A DNA stretch of 35,541 nt from Nitrosomonadaceae bacterium (GTDB lineage: Bacteria; Pseudomonadota; Gammaproteobacteria; Burkholderiales; Nitrosomonadaceae): contig CAKKRD010000045.1 in NCBI GenBank assembly GCA_919902515.1, positions 1 through 35,541 on the forward strand, given 5' to 3'. The position numbers were made by a program, and so were the translations under genes. This document shows positions 1 to 8,195 of this stretch, in pieces (within the stretch, counting starts at the first letter, position 1; each line of letters begins with the position of its first letter). Below the pieces are notes generated by a model, which saw only the letters and a program-made list of their open reading frames with translations, searched no databases and was not told where the DNA came from.

Positions 1-27
1 GGATTTCCAGCGAATAAATGGCCATTT

Positions 28-2253
28 TTACCCACACTCTTTCACGAAGACCCAATCTTTTAATCTCCTCTCCAATACCTGTCGATCAAAATCAACCAAA
101 AAATCATCTCTCAGAGAGTTTAGGCAGCTTGATGAAGTAGGAAAAATTTCTTGCAAGCTGACACCGAGTTCGTATTCAGTCAGCAGCATGGCGTCCTGTT
201 GCGCGAACAGATAAGTGGGGCTGTGCGGTTGCAGGGTTTGCCACGGCGTGGTGGTGATGTCCTGCTCTGCGAGCGTGGCGTATTTGCTGGCGCGCGCGCC
301 ATACAGGTTGGCGTGGTGAACGGTTGCGCTGTTCGGTATTGCCCGTTTCACTTTAGGTTCACGCTTGACAAAAATTCCTATCGCCACGCCCTGCATGATG
401 TCGAACACGTTTTCATCCTTGCCGCCGTCGGGCGCTCTTTCCTTTTTCTTGCTGTTGCCGTGCAGGTCGTACAAATACAGCTCGTCAAACGTCTGCAGCA
501 AACTCTGCCGCATTCCACAAAACGTAACGTTGTCCAGATAGCCGTGGTTGGTGATGAAGGCCAGCACGCCGTAGCCGGTTTGCTCGATGCGTCGTTGCGC
601 GAAGCGGATGAATTTCACGTAATCATCATTCAACATTTTCGGATTGCGCTCGCCGAGCGGCGCGCCGTCTACGGCGAAATAATTGCCGGTGATTTGTTTG
701 TTTCCGGTATCCAGACCGCGCAACAGATTCGCAATCCATTCGCCTTTGTTGGCGGAATGGCCGGAATACGGCGGGTTGCCGAGCACCACCATGATCGGCA
801 CATCGCGTTTGACTTCGCCCGCACTCGCCGCTTCCTGCGCGATGTAGTTGGCGAACAGCGGCAGGCCGGAAAGTTCGTGCGCTTCTTCCAGGGTGTTGGT
901 GAGAAACACGCGCAACCGTTCGGCGCTGCTGAAGTCATAGCCGCTTTCTTTGAGTTGCAGGCCGAGTTTCATGTGCGCAACGGCGTAAGGCGCCATCAGC
1001 AACTCGAAGCCATAAATGCGCGGCAGTAAATGTTCGGCAACATAGCTGGGCCATAAGCCGGGGCTGCCTGCGAAATGTTCACGAATGCACGCTACGACAG
1101 CATGGAGAAAAGTACCCGTGCCGCAGGCGGGATCGAGAATTTGCACGCGATGGGTTTGATAGGGTTCTTCGCCCTTGCCTTGTTGCTTGGGACGTTTGAG
1201 CGTGACGCGGCTGGCATCGGCGAGGCCATCCGCTAAGCCAAAATCACGCTTGAGAATGGCATCCACCGAACGCACGATGTAGTCCACCACCGGTTCGGGG
1301 GTGTAATACACACCGCGCGTTTCCTTGAGTTTGGGGTCATATGCGCCGAGGAAAGTTTCGTAGAAATGCACTACCGGATCGTGCTGGCGTGTGGCATGGC
1401 CGAAGTTGCGCAGCACGCTTTCCATGTCGGCACGCGCCAGCAGTTCAGCAAGATCATCCACCGCCCAGGTGATGCGTTCATCAAGATCGGCTCCGGCAAT
1501 ATTGTTGAACAGTTTGCGCAAGAACGGGTTGGTCTTGGGTAAATCCGCACCGGCATTTTGGCGGGTGAAACCGCTTCCGATGTGGTTGCAACGCGCCGCA
1601 AACAGACCGTAGCAAATGGTTTGCGCATACATGTCGGCAAACTGCTCAGGCGACAGGTCGTTGATCAGCACTTGTTTGAAAGCTGCGTATTGTCCGGCCA
1701 ATTCATCGTGCTCGTCGCTTTGCGCAAGAGCTAGTTTGATCACGTCGTGAATCATGCGTGCCAGCATCGCCATGCGCTGCGCCAGTTCCTTGGGCGAGGC
1801 GACACTGGATACTTCGCCCTCGATGAACCATATCAACAATTTGTGCAGTTGCTCTGCGCCGTCCGGCTCGGCCTTCAACACACCATTCTTTTGCCACTTG
1901 GCAAGGCGCGCGGTGAGGGTCAGTTCGCCATTGCGATACAAACGGAATTCGAGATAGTCGGCAAGGATGAGATTGCGCAAGCTGGCGCGATAGCGTTTGA
2001 GTTGCTCGCTGTTTTCCACGTCATGCAGATTCAGTCCGACATCTTTGGCCTCCACATAACCAAGCGGCACAACTCCGCGCGTCACGATGTAATCCGGCGC
2101 GCCGCATTGAATACGCTTAGGCTCGTTGGTCGCCAATAAATTTGGCGCAAGCGACTCGAGCAGCGTTTTCAGCGCGGGACGATGCGTGTGCTCGGTAGCA
2201 TTGCCCTGCTTGAGCGCCGCACCGATGTCGGCAAGATATTTTTTGAATGGCAT
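28..2253 (-). CDS. Type IIG/ISP-like restriction-modification protein, C-terminally truncated
   Basis: Probable fused nuclease and N6-adenine DNA methyltransferase. Near the N-terminus a PD-(D/E)xK-like motif is visible (D54, then E68-A-K70). A helical region follows, then methyltransferase motif I DPACGTGTF at about 374-382 and the catalytic motif NPPY at 493-496, the pattern of adenine-N6 methylases. I see no helicase motifs, so it is not a classical type ISP enzyme with a translocase. Relatives I know are around 1000 residues and carry a C-terminal target-recognition domain; this reading frame stops after 741 residues, early in that region. The frame downstream of the TAA stays open for nine codons to the window edge, so a recent nonsense mutation is possible. 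The ATG has a weak GAGAG upstream. No partner methylase or specificity gene is visible. Family assignment is confident; activity is doubtful. Confidence 0.8.
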   Translation of the reverse strand: MPFKKYLADIGAALKQGNATEHTHRPALKTLLESLAPNLLATNEPKRIQCGAPDYIVTRGVVPLGYVEAKDVGLNLHDVENSEQLKRYRASLRNLILADYLEFRLYRNGELTLTARLAKWQKNGVLKAEPDGAEQLHKLLIWFIEGEVSSVASPKELAQRMAMLARMIHDVIKLALAQSDEHDELAGQYAAFKQVLINDLSPEQFADMYAQTICYGLFAARCNHIGSGFTRQNAGADLPKTNPFLRKLFNNIAGADLDERITWAVDDLAELLARADMESVLRNFGHATRQHDPVVHFYETFLGAYDPKLKETRGVYYTPEPVVDYIVRSVDAILKRDFGLADGLADASRVTLKRPKQQGKGEEPYQTHRVQILDPACGTGTFLHAVVACIREHFAGSPGLWPSYVAEHLLPRIYGFELLMAPYAVAHMKLGLQLKESGYDFSSAERLRVFLTNTLEEAHELSGLPLFANYIAQEAASAGEVKRDVPIMVVLGNPPYSGHSANKGEWIANLLRGLDTGNKQITGNYFAVDGAPLGERNPKMLNDDYVKFIRFAQRRIEQTGYGVLAFITNHGYLDNVTFCGMRQSLLQTFDELYLYDLHGNSKKKERAPDGGKDENVFDIMQGVAIGIFVKREPKVKRAIPNSATVHHANLYGARASKYATLAEQDITTTPWQTLQPHSPTYLFAQQDAMLLTEYELGVSLQEIFPTSSSCLNSLRDDFLVDFDRQVLERRLKDWVFVKECG

Positions 2254-2293
2254 GAAATCTCTCGTTTCCTTGCTGGCAGCAGATATGTGGGCG

Positions 2294-2424
2294 CCTCTAA
2301 AAATTCAAAGTTCTAAACAAGACAAGGCGGGAACAAAAAATGTAGACGCAGCATATGGCTGATATGTAAGGAAACATTTTTTGTGAGCAACAAAGTATTG
2401 TGACGAAATCTGGATTTTTAGAGG
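2294..2424. repeat. 131-bp nested palindromic element (MITE/REP-like)
   Basis: The ends are perfect 11-bp inverted repeats (CCTCTAAAAAT at 2294-2304, ATTTTTAGAGG at 2414-2424). Inside sits a second perfect 11-bp inverted pair (ACAAAAAATGT at 2333-2343, ACATTTTTTGT at 2374-2384). The two arms between outer and inner pairs are also loosely related, so the whole element is one imperfect palindrome that could fold into a long hairpin. There is no coding capacity. It lies just upstream of the restriction-modification gene. It is either a miniature mobile element or a dispersed structural repeat; no second full copy is visible here. Confidence 0.7.
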
Positions 2425-2542
2425 TGACCATGTAAGTGTATTAGGATTTTGGCATTAACTGCCAGTCTTTTAAGGTTCTATACAAATTGAGGAGAAACTG
2501 ATGGGCGAAACCCAATAAGCCAAGGGCGTCACTATCGAAGGT

Positions 2543-2703
2543 TTGCGCCCATTTCTGGCGGCGTTCGCTGCCGGCCTGCTGCGGACTGTGACTCTATCAC
2601 TCACCGACGCGGTACTCGGGACTACACTGGAAGTGCCGACATTGGACGGCCCAGCGAGTGTGACCGTGCCGTCTGGCACTCAGCCCGATACAACTCTAAA
2701 AAT
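2543..2703 (+). pseudogene. dnaJ C-terminal-domain remnant
   Basis: The translation contains a stretch typical of the second peptide-binding domain of DnaJ/CbpA: an Ala/Val-Leu-Gly-Thr-Thr-Leu-Glu-Val-Pro-Thr-Leu-Asp-Gly run, followed by a Val-Pro-Ser-Gly-Thr-Gln-Pro segment matching the family IPAGTQ signature. No J domain, zinc-finger region or C-terminal end is present and the upstream part is degenerate, so this is a fragment of roughly 50 codons rather than a gene. The homology fades at 2694-2703, where the sequence CTCTAAAAAT repeats 10 of 11 bases of the palindromic element's terminus. Confidence 0.6.
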
Positions 2704-2855
2704 AATCCCGATGGTTTTTTGGGCCAAAATAAGGATTTTTCCCATTCATTGTCATGTCAGTTGCATTACCATTGGTCTCTACTATTCTCCTATCTTGCAG
2801 GGGGCGCCGTAAGCAAAACTCTACCGCCATCTGGTGGAAAAACGCAGAGGAATGA

Positions 2856-3254
2856 ATGATGGACGAACCAATCGGTATGACCGGACGTCATCCAGCGAAA
2901 TACTGGCACAGGCTGGACGGTGATCGCGATTTCATGCTTGGATCAAGGAAGCTGATTATTGCGGCGTGCCTGGCGTTATGGGGAGTGTGCACACTGGCGC
3001 ATGCCCAACCGGAGCAAGGCGAGACGCGGGGTGAGTCGCTCTACTCGACACACTGCAGCACCTGCCATACTTCAGTGATCCACTGGCGTGAGAAGACGCT
3101 GGCTACCGACTGGCGTAGTTTAAAAGCCCAGGTGCGCCGCTGGCAGGGCAACATCGGGCTTGGCTGGAGTGAAGATGAAATCACCGATGTCGCACGCTAC
3201 CTGAACAACGCCTATTATCATTTTCCGGCTACTGACAAGAAAGATCTCACGTAG
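2856..3254 (+). CDS. Small periplasmic c-type cytochrome
   Basis: Single-heme cytochrome c. It has a hydrophobic Sec signal segment ending in Ala-His-Ala before Gln, then one CxxCH heme site (CSTCH), then two predicted helices, the last containing ARYLNNAYYHF. No methionine follows the heme motif, so the usual His-Met ligation of class I cytochromes cannot be formed; a histidine may serve as sixth ligand. The start at 2856 is chosen because AGAGG lies five bases upstream, but this leaves a long 26-residue N-region; an ATG at 2934 would give a 106-residue precursor with a more ordinary signal peptide. The gene stands alone, about 100 bases before hypC on the same strand. Electron-transfer partner unknown. 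Confidence 0.75.
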   Translation: MMDEPIGMTGRHPAKYWHRLDGDRDFMLGSRKLIIAACLALWGVCTLAHAQPEQGETRGESLYSTHCSTCHTSVIHWREKTLATDWRSLKAQVRRWQGNIGLGWSEDEITDVARYLNNAYYHFPATDKKDLT

Positions 3255-3360
3255 GGTAGCAAGCCCCAACCAACCGATACTCCCTGATACTCTCAATCTG
3301 ATTACGCAACATTCAGGCCTGGCGCTTGAATTGGCCGCAAGTTAAGTTGACAATACCATC

Positions 3361-3597
3361 ATGTGTCTAGGCATTCCCATGCAAATCGTCGAAATCGACG
3401 GCTTTAACGCCCACTGTGCGGCAAAAGGTGTTGCGCGCGAGGTGAGCCTGTACCTGCTGCAGGGCGAGCCGCTGGCCATTGGCGATTTCGTCATGGTACA
3501 CGTGGGCTATGCGATCCAGAAAATGAATGAACAGGAAGCGCGCTCGGCATGGGAGGTTTACGACGAAATGCTGGCCGCGGAGGCAAGGGGTGCATGA
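3361..3597 (+). CDS. hypC: HypC, [NiFe] hydrogenase maturation chaperone
   Basis: Cytoplasmic chaperone that, with HypD, carries the Fe(CN)2CO unit and delivers it to the hydrogenase large subunit precursor, here presumably HoxH. The N-terminus MCLGIPMQI is the family signature, with the essential Cys2. At 78 residues it has normal length. It is the first gene of the compact hyp-hox run; its stop overlaps the hypA start by eight bases, suggesting translational coupling. No convincing Shine-Dalgarno sequence or sigma70/sigma54 promoter is seen in the 106 bases between the cytochrome gene and this start. Confidence 0.95.
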   Translation: MCLGIPMQIVEIDGFNAHCAAKGVAREVSLYLLQGEPLAIGDFVMVHVGYAIQKMNEQEARSAWEVYDEMLAAEARGA

Positions 3598-3955
3598 ACT
3601 CTCGCTCTGTCAATCCTTGATTGATCAGGTGCAGCAGCTTGCGTTGACACATGGGGCGCAAAGTGTGGGGTTGGTAACACTGAAAGTAGGCCCCCTGTCC
3701 GGGGTCGAGCCTGCATTGATGCAGCATGCCTATCCTTTTGCCAGCGCCGGCACCCTGGCGGCGGAATCTACGCTGGTGATCGAATTGGTGCCGCTCAAGG
3801 TGAGATGTGAAAGCTGCGGTGCCGAGACGGAGGCCGAGCCGAGCTGGCTGGTATGCGCAGCATGCGGCAGCTGCCATACCCAACTGGTGAGCGGGGATGA
3901 GATGATGCTCATGAGTGTTGAACTGATTACTGCAGAAGGGACCAACCATGTGTGA
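3590..3955 (+). CDS. hypA: HypA, nickel insertion protein
   Basis: Nickel metallochaperone acting with HypB to load Ni into the large subunit. The start is the GTG at 3590, because it places the conserved His-Glu-Leu-Ser-Leu directly after residue 1; His2 is the nickel ligand. The structural zinc site is complete: CESC and CAAC pairs in the second half. The predicted 121 residues fit the family (about 115). A GGAG lies just upstream inside hypC. It overlaps hypC by eight bases and hypB by eight bases. Confidence 0.93.
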   Translation: MHELSLCQSLIDQVQQLALTHGAQSVGLVTLKVGPLSGVEPALMQHAYPFASAGTLAAESTLVIELVPLKVRCESCGAETEAEPSWLVCAACGSCHTQLVSGDEMMLMSVELITAEGTNHV

Positions 3956-4751
3956 CACTTGCGGCTGCAATATTACGCCGGGTAATCGCGAATTCGCCTA
4001 CAAGCCGGTGAACGGTACCACCGCTGTGGCGGTATTGAAAAACCTGCTGGCCAGGAACGACGATCAGGCAATACACAATCGGCAGCATTTCGACCAGCAT
4101 CGGCTGCTGGCAATCAATCTCATGTCTTCCCCCGGTTCGGGCAAGACCGCGCTGCTGGAAGCGACCATCGATGCCTTGCGTAACGAATACCGCATTGGCG
4201 TGATCGAGGGTGACCTGGAAACCGAGAATGATGCCGCACGCATCCGCGCCAAAGGTGCGCCGGCGCACCAGATCACCACCGGCTCGGCGTGCCATCTGGA
4301 TGCGCACATGGTGCACGATGCGCTGCATCAGTTTCCACTGGCAGGGCTGGACATTCTGTTCATCGAGAACGTCGGCAACCTGGTATGCCCCGCCAGCTTC
4401 GATCTCGGCCAGCATCGCAATGTCGTCCTGCTGTCGGTTACCGAGGGTGACGACAAACCGGCCAAATATCCGGTGATGTTCCGCGCCGCCGATTTGGTGC
4501 TTCTTACCAAGAGTGATCTGTTGCCGTTGCTGGATGATTTCAGTCCGGCGCGCGCCGAAGAAAATCTGCGTAACCTCGCCAGCACCGTGCCGGTGATGCA
4601 GCTTGCCGCGCGCAAGGCATTGGGCCTGCAATCCTGGCTGGATTGGCTGCGCAGCGAATTGGCATGGCAACGTGCACGCGTGGGCCGGGGAGAGACTGTC
4701 CAGCCCAGCATGCAGCCCGATGCTGTGCATCTGCACGAGGCAGCCACGTGA
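3948..4751 (+). CDS. hypB: HypB, GTPase for nickel insertion
   Basis: SIMIBI-class GTPase that drives nickel delivery with HypA. The N-terminus CDTCGC is the high-affinity metal site known from the E. coli type of HypB. The P-loop SSPGSGKT is at about 60-67, and the Mg/Ni site with TTGSACHLDA and the LTKSDLL base-recognition motif follow. There is no histidine-rich nickel-storage stretch like that of rhizobial HypB, so nickel storage is not indicated. AAGGGA precedes the ATG. Its last four bases GTGA start hypD. Confidence 0.95.
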   Translation: MCDTCGCNITPGNREFAYKPVNGTTAVAVLKNLLARNDDQAIHNRQHFDQHRLLAINLMSSPGSGKTALLEATIDALRNEYRIGVIEGDLETENDAARIRAKGAPAHQITTGSACHLDAHMVHDALHQFPLAGLDILFIENVGNLVCPASFDLGQHRNVVLLSVTEGDDKPAKYPVMFRAADLVLLTKSDLLPLLDDFSPARAEENLRNLASTVPVMQLAARKALGLQSWLDWLRSELAWQRARVGRGETVQPSMQPDAVHLHEAAT

Positions 4752-5872
4752 CACTGACCGCCCAGGAGTGGCTCGCAAAGATCCACGCACTGCCGCTGCA
4801 GCGGCGTGTGCGCATCATGAATGTATGCGGTGGACACGAACGCTCGATTACGCTGGCGGGCATCAGGAGTGCGCTGCCCAAGACAGTTGAATTGATTGCG
4901 GGGCCGGGCTGCCCGGTGTGCGTATGCCCGGAAGAAGATGTCTACCAGGCGATACAACTGGCGTTGCAGGCAAATGTGATCCTGGTCGCTTTCGGCGACA
5001 TGTTGCGGGTGCCGGTGAATGTGCCCAAAGGCGAGGTGCGTTCGCTGGAACAGGCCAAAGCCAGCGGTGCCGATATCCGGCCCATCGCCAGTCCGCGCGA
5101 GGCAGTCAGGATTTCGCGGGAAAATCCGGAGCGCGCAGTAGTGTTCTTCGCCGCAGGTTTCGAAACCACCACCGCACCGGTAGCAGCCATGCTGCTTGAA
5201 GGGGCACCGGATAATCTGTCCGTACTGCTGTCGGCCAGGCGCACCTGGCCCGCAGTGGCAATGCTGCTGGATTCAGATACGCCGGGTTTCGATGGCTTGG
5301 TTGCGCCCGGTCATGTCTCCACTGTGATGGGGCCGGAAGAATGGCTGTTCGTGGTGGAGAAACATCACATTCCCACAGCAGTTGCGGGTTTCATGCCGGT
5401 CTCGCTGCTGGCGGCGATGTATTCAGTCTTACGCCAGTTGCTGGAAGGCGAGCGCTTTCTCGACAATTGTTATCCCGAACTGGTACGCCCCGGTGGCAAT
5501 CCGGCGGCACAAGCACGAATCGCACAGGCGTTGCATGTTACCGATGCCAACTGGCGCGGCATAGGCGTGATCCCCGCTTCCGGTTTCGGACTCAACCCGC
5601 GCTTTGCCAGACATGATGCGCGCATTCAATTCCCGGATTTTGACGCAGCAGGACGCAAGCGTGCCGGGCAAATGCCGCCTGGCTGTGAATGCGCGAGCGT
5701 GGTGCTGGGTAAAATCAATCCCAACGAATGCAAGATTTATGGCCGCGCCTGCACTCCGAAATCACCGGTCGGTCCCTGTATGGTATCGGATGAAGGTGCT
5801 TGCCGGATATGGTGGGCCGCTGGGGTCAGGGCCAACGCAACAGCCGGCGACGCTCAGGCTCTCGACGCTTGA
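4748..5872 (+). CDS. hypD: HypD, Fe-S scaffold for the Fe(CN)2CO cofactor
   Basis: Redox-active iron-sulfur protein that, with HypC, assembles the active-site Fe(CN)2CO group. The start is the GTG overlapping the hypB stop (GTGA); this gives 374 residues, the usual length, with the first conserved block NVCGGHE close to the N-terminus. Other family marks are GPGCPVCVCPEED, FAAGFETTTAP, CECASVVLGKINPNEC and GPCMVSDEGAC, which together contain the conserved cysteines. The C-terminus is followed by a 67-base gap to hypF, the longest inside the hyp block. Confidence 0.95.
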   Translation: MTLTAQEWLAKIHALPLQRRVRIMNVCGGHERSITLAGIRSALPKTVELIAGPGCPVCVCPEEDVYQAIQLALQANVILVAFGDMLRVPVNVPKGEVRSLEQAKASGADIRPIASPREAVRISRENPERAVVFFAAGFETTTAPVAAMLLEGAPDNLSVLLSARRTWPAVAMLLDSDTPGFDGLVAPGHVSTVMGPEEWLFVVEKHHIPTAVAGFMPVSLLAAMYSVLRQLLEGERFLDNCYPELVRPGGNPAAQARIAQALHVTDANWRGIGVIPASGFGLNPRFARHDARIQFPDFDAAGRKRAGQMPPGCECASVVLGKINPNECKIYGRACTPKSPVGPCMVSDEGACRIWWAAGVRANATAGDAQALDA

Positions 5873-5939
5873 GGGCGGTTGTTCAGAAACTCCCTGGATA
5901 GCCCTGCCCGAGCTCCGCATGAATGCAAAGGATCAACAA

Positions 5940-8195
5940 ATGATTCAAGGTATGGAGCCTGAGGCGCGCCGCTGGCTGGTGACGGGGCGGGTACAGGGCG
6001 TGGGTTTCCGTCCGTTCGTTTTTCGCCTGGCGCAGCGGTTTGGTTTGCCGGGACGGGTGCAAAACCTTGCGGGCCAGGTATTGATCGAGGCCGAGGGCGA
6101 GACTTCCGTGCTCGATGCGTTTGGCGCGGCGCTGCTCACCGATGCGCCGCCATTGGCGCAACCGGAAATGATCCATGCCGAAAAGATTGCATACCGCAGG
6201 CTGGATCATTTCGCGATCATGCCCAGTGCAACTGCGGCAGCACAAATCCATATGCCGCCGGATTATTTCATGTGCGACGACTGCAGGCGGGAGATGCAGA
6301 CAACGCATGACCGGCGCTATCGCTACCCTTTCATTAACTGCACGCAGTGCGGGCCGCGCTACACCCTGATCACGCACCTGCCTTACGATCGCGCCAATAC
6401 GACCATGGCGGAGTTTGCATTATGTCCGGCGTGCCGCAGCGAGTACGAAAATCCACTTGACCGCCGTTTTCATGCCGAGCCCGTAGCGTGTCCAGCGTGC
6501 GGCCCGCAGCTTTGTTTTGTTGCACCGGGTGATCGGGTTACTGGCGTTGCGGCGCTGGATGCCTGTGTGGCCGCACTGCATCAGGGCGAGATCGTCGCCG
6601 TGAAGGGTATCGGTGGCTATTACTTGCTGTGCGACGCGGATAATGCTGCGGCCATTGCCCGGCTGCGCGCCAGCAAACAGCGCCCGCACAAACCGCTGGC
6701 ATTGATGTTTCCATGGCGCGGTAAGGACGGTCTGGAGCAGGTGCAGCAAGAACTGGAGACCGACGCCAGTGCGCGCGCTTTGTTATGCGATCCGGCACGG
6801 CCGATCGTGCTGTTGCGGCGGTGCAGCGATTCGACCTTGCCGGAATTGATTGCGCCGGGACTGGATGAAATCGGCGCGATGCTGCCCTACAGTCCATTGC
6901 ACCACTTGCTGCTGGACGGATTGGGCAGATCCGTGGTCGCCACTTCCGGCAACGTGAGCGGCGAGCCGGTGCTGACAGAAAATTCGGAAGCGGAACAACG
7001 GCTGGGTAACGTGACACAAATCTTTCTGCATCACAATCGCCCGATTGCACGTCCGGCAGACGATTCCGTGATGCGCATCGTTGCCGGAAAGCCCCGCTTG
7101 CTCCGCGCCGGACGCGGGATCGCGCCGATCGAACTGGATGTTCCCGGTGGATTCACGCGGCCTCTGCTGGCGGTCGGCGGCCACATGAAAAATACCATTG
7201 CCCTGGGGTGGGGGCAACGAGCGGTGCTCGCTCCCCACATCGGCGACCTGGATGCCCCGCGCAGTCTGGCGGTATTCGAGCAGGTCATCGCGGATTTGCA
7301 GCGGCTGTACCGGGTGGAAGCGCAGGCCATCGTATGCGATGCTCATAGCGGTTATGCCAGCAGCCGCTGGGCTGCGCGTCAGGGGTTGCCGCTGATCCGT
7401 GTCTGGCATCACCACGCTCATGCATCGGCGGTGGCGCTGGAGCATTGCCCGCAGAAGACATGGCTGATGTTCACCTGGGATGGCGTCGGTTTGGGGGAGG
7501 ATGGCACGTTATGGGGTGGCGAAGCGCTGCATGGCCGCCCCGGCGCGTGGCAGCGGGTCGCACGCATGCGGCCATTCCGGTTGCCGGGTGGAGAACGCGC
7601 GGGGCGCGAACCGTGGCGCTCCGGCATGGCGCTATGCTGGGAGAGCGGACTGGATAACCGGCCGTCCACCACCGATGCCACGCTGCTGAAAAAAGCATGG
7701 CAGCAGGGATTGAATTCACCTGTCACCACCGCAGTTGGCCGGCTGTTCGATGGCGCAGCAAGTCTGCTCGGTTTGATCGATAACGCGAGTTACGAAGGGC
7801 AGGCGGGCATGTATCTGGAAAGCGCCGCCGCAGGTGAGGCTGAAGCGGTGGATTTGCCGCTAGACCAGGACGCATCCGGTTTGTTCACGGCAGACTGGAG
7901 ACCGCTGGTGTCGGCATTGCTGCGGGCAGATGTGCCAGTGGCACAAAGAGCGCTGCAGTTTCATCTGAGCCTGGCGCATTCCATTGTTGCCCAGGCGCGA
8001 CGCATGCAGGCGTTGACCCCATTCGATCTGGTAGGTCTGACTGGTGGCGTGTTTCAGAACAGATTGCTGGCCGAATTGACAGTTGCGCAGCTTGCTGCCG
8101 CCGGATTCACTGCGCACTTGCCGCAGAGAGTGCCATGCAATGACGGCGGCATCGCACTCGGGCAGCTGGTCGAGGCAGGGTTTGCCCATGGATGA
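5940..8195 (+). CDS. hypF: HypF, carbamoyltransferase for cyanide ligand synthesis
   Basis: Makes the thiocarbamate on HypE from carbamoyl phosphate, source of the CN ligands. Domains in order: acylphosphatase-like (GRVQGVGFRPF at about 16-26), two zinc-finger-like units with cysteine pairs at 112/115, 134/137, 162/165 and 184/187, a YrdC-like nucleotide-binding domain (KGIGGYYLLCDADN), and the Kae1-like carbamoyltransferase domain with HHHAHAS and GLTGGVFQN. The start at 5940 is chosen because AAAGGA lies seven bases upstream; ATGs at 5919 and 5952 are alternatives. The resulting 751 residues are normal. It overlaps hypE by eight bases. Confidence 0.95.
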   Translation: MIQGMEPEARRWLVTGRVQGVGFRPFVFRLAQRFGLPGRVQNLAGQVLIEAEGETSVLDAFGAALLTDAPPLAQPEMIHAEKIAYRRLDHFAIMPSATAAAQIHMPPDYFMCDDCRREMQTTHDRRYRYPFINCTQCGPRYTLITHLPYDRANTTMAEFALCPACRSEYENPLDRRFHAEPVACPACGPQLCFVAPGDRVTGVAALDACVAALHQGEIVAVKGIGGYYLLCDADNAAAIARLRASKQRPHKPLALMFPWRGKDGLEQVQQELETDASARALLCDPARPIVLLRRCSDSTLPELIAPGLDEIGAMLPYSPLHHLLLDGLGRSVVATSGNVSGEPVLTENSEAEQRLGNVTQIFLHHNRPIARPADDSVMRIVAGKPRLLRAGRGIAPIELDVPGGFTRPLLAVGGHMKNTIALGWGQRAVLAPHIGDLDAPRSLAVFEQVIADLQRLYRVEAQAIVCDAHSGYASSRWAARQGLPLIRVWHHHAHASAVALEHCPQKTWLMFTWDGVGLGEDGTLWGGEALHGRPGAWQRVARMRPFRLPGGERAGREPWRSGMALCWESGLDNRPSTTDATLLKKAWQQGLNSPVTTAVGRLFDGAASLLGLIDNASYEGQAGMYLESAAAGEAEAVDLPLDQDASGLFTADWRPLVSALLRADVPVAQRALQFHLSLAHSIVAQARRMQALTPFDLVGLTGGVFQNRLLAELTVAQLAAAGFTAHLPQRVPCNDGGIALGQLVEAGFAHG

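Noticed and set aside
151-1029. Plus-strand open frame of 292 codons inside the restriction-modification gene
   Set aside because: It lies antisense to a gene with clear methylase motifs and its translation has no recognisable domain.
3316-3345. Possible sigma54 promoter (TGGCGC...TTGGC) before hypC
   Set aside because: The GG to GC distance is one base too long and the -12 element is poor.
3347-3352. Consensus -35 hexamer TTGACA just before hypC
   Set aside because: No -10 box at a fitting distance; it would place the start inside hypC.
3927-4790. Minus-strand open frame of 287 codons across hypB
   Set aside because: Antisense shadow of hypB; no family features, composition is that of a complementary frame in GC-rich DNA.
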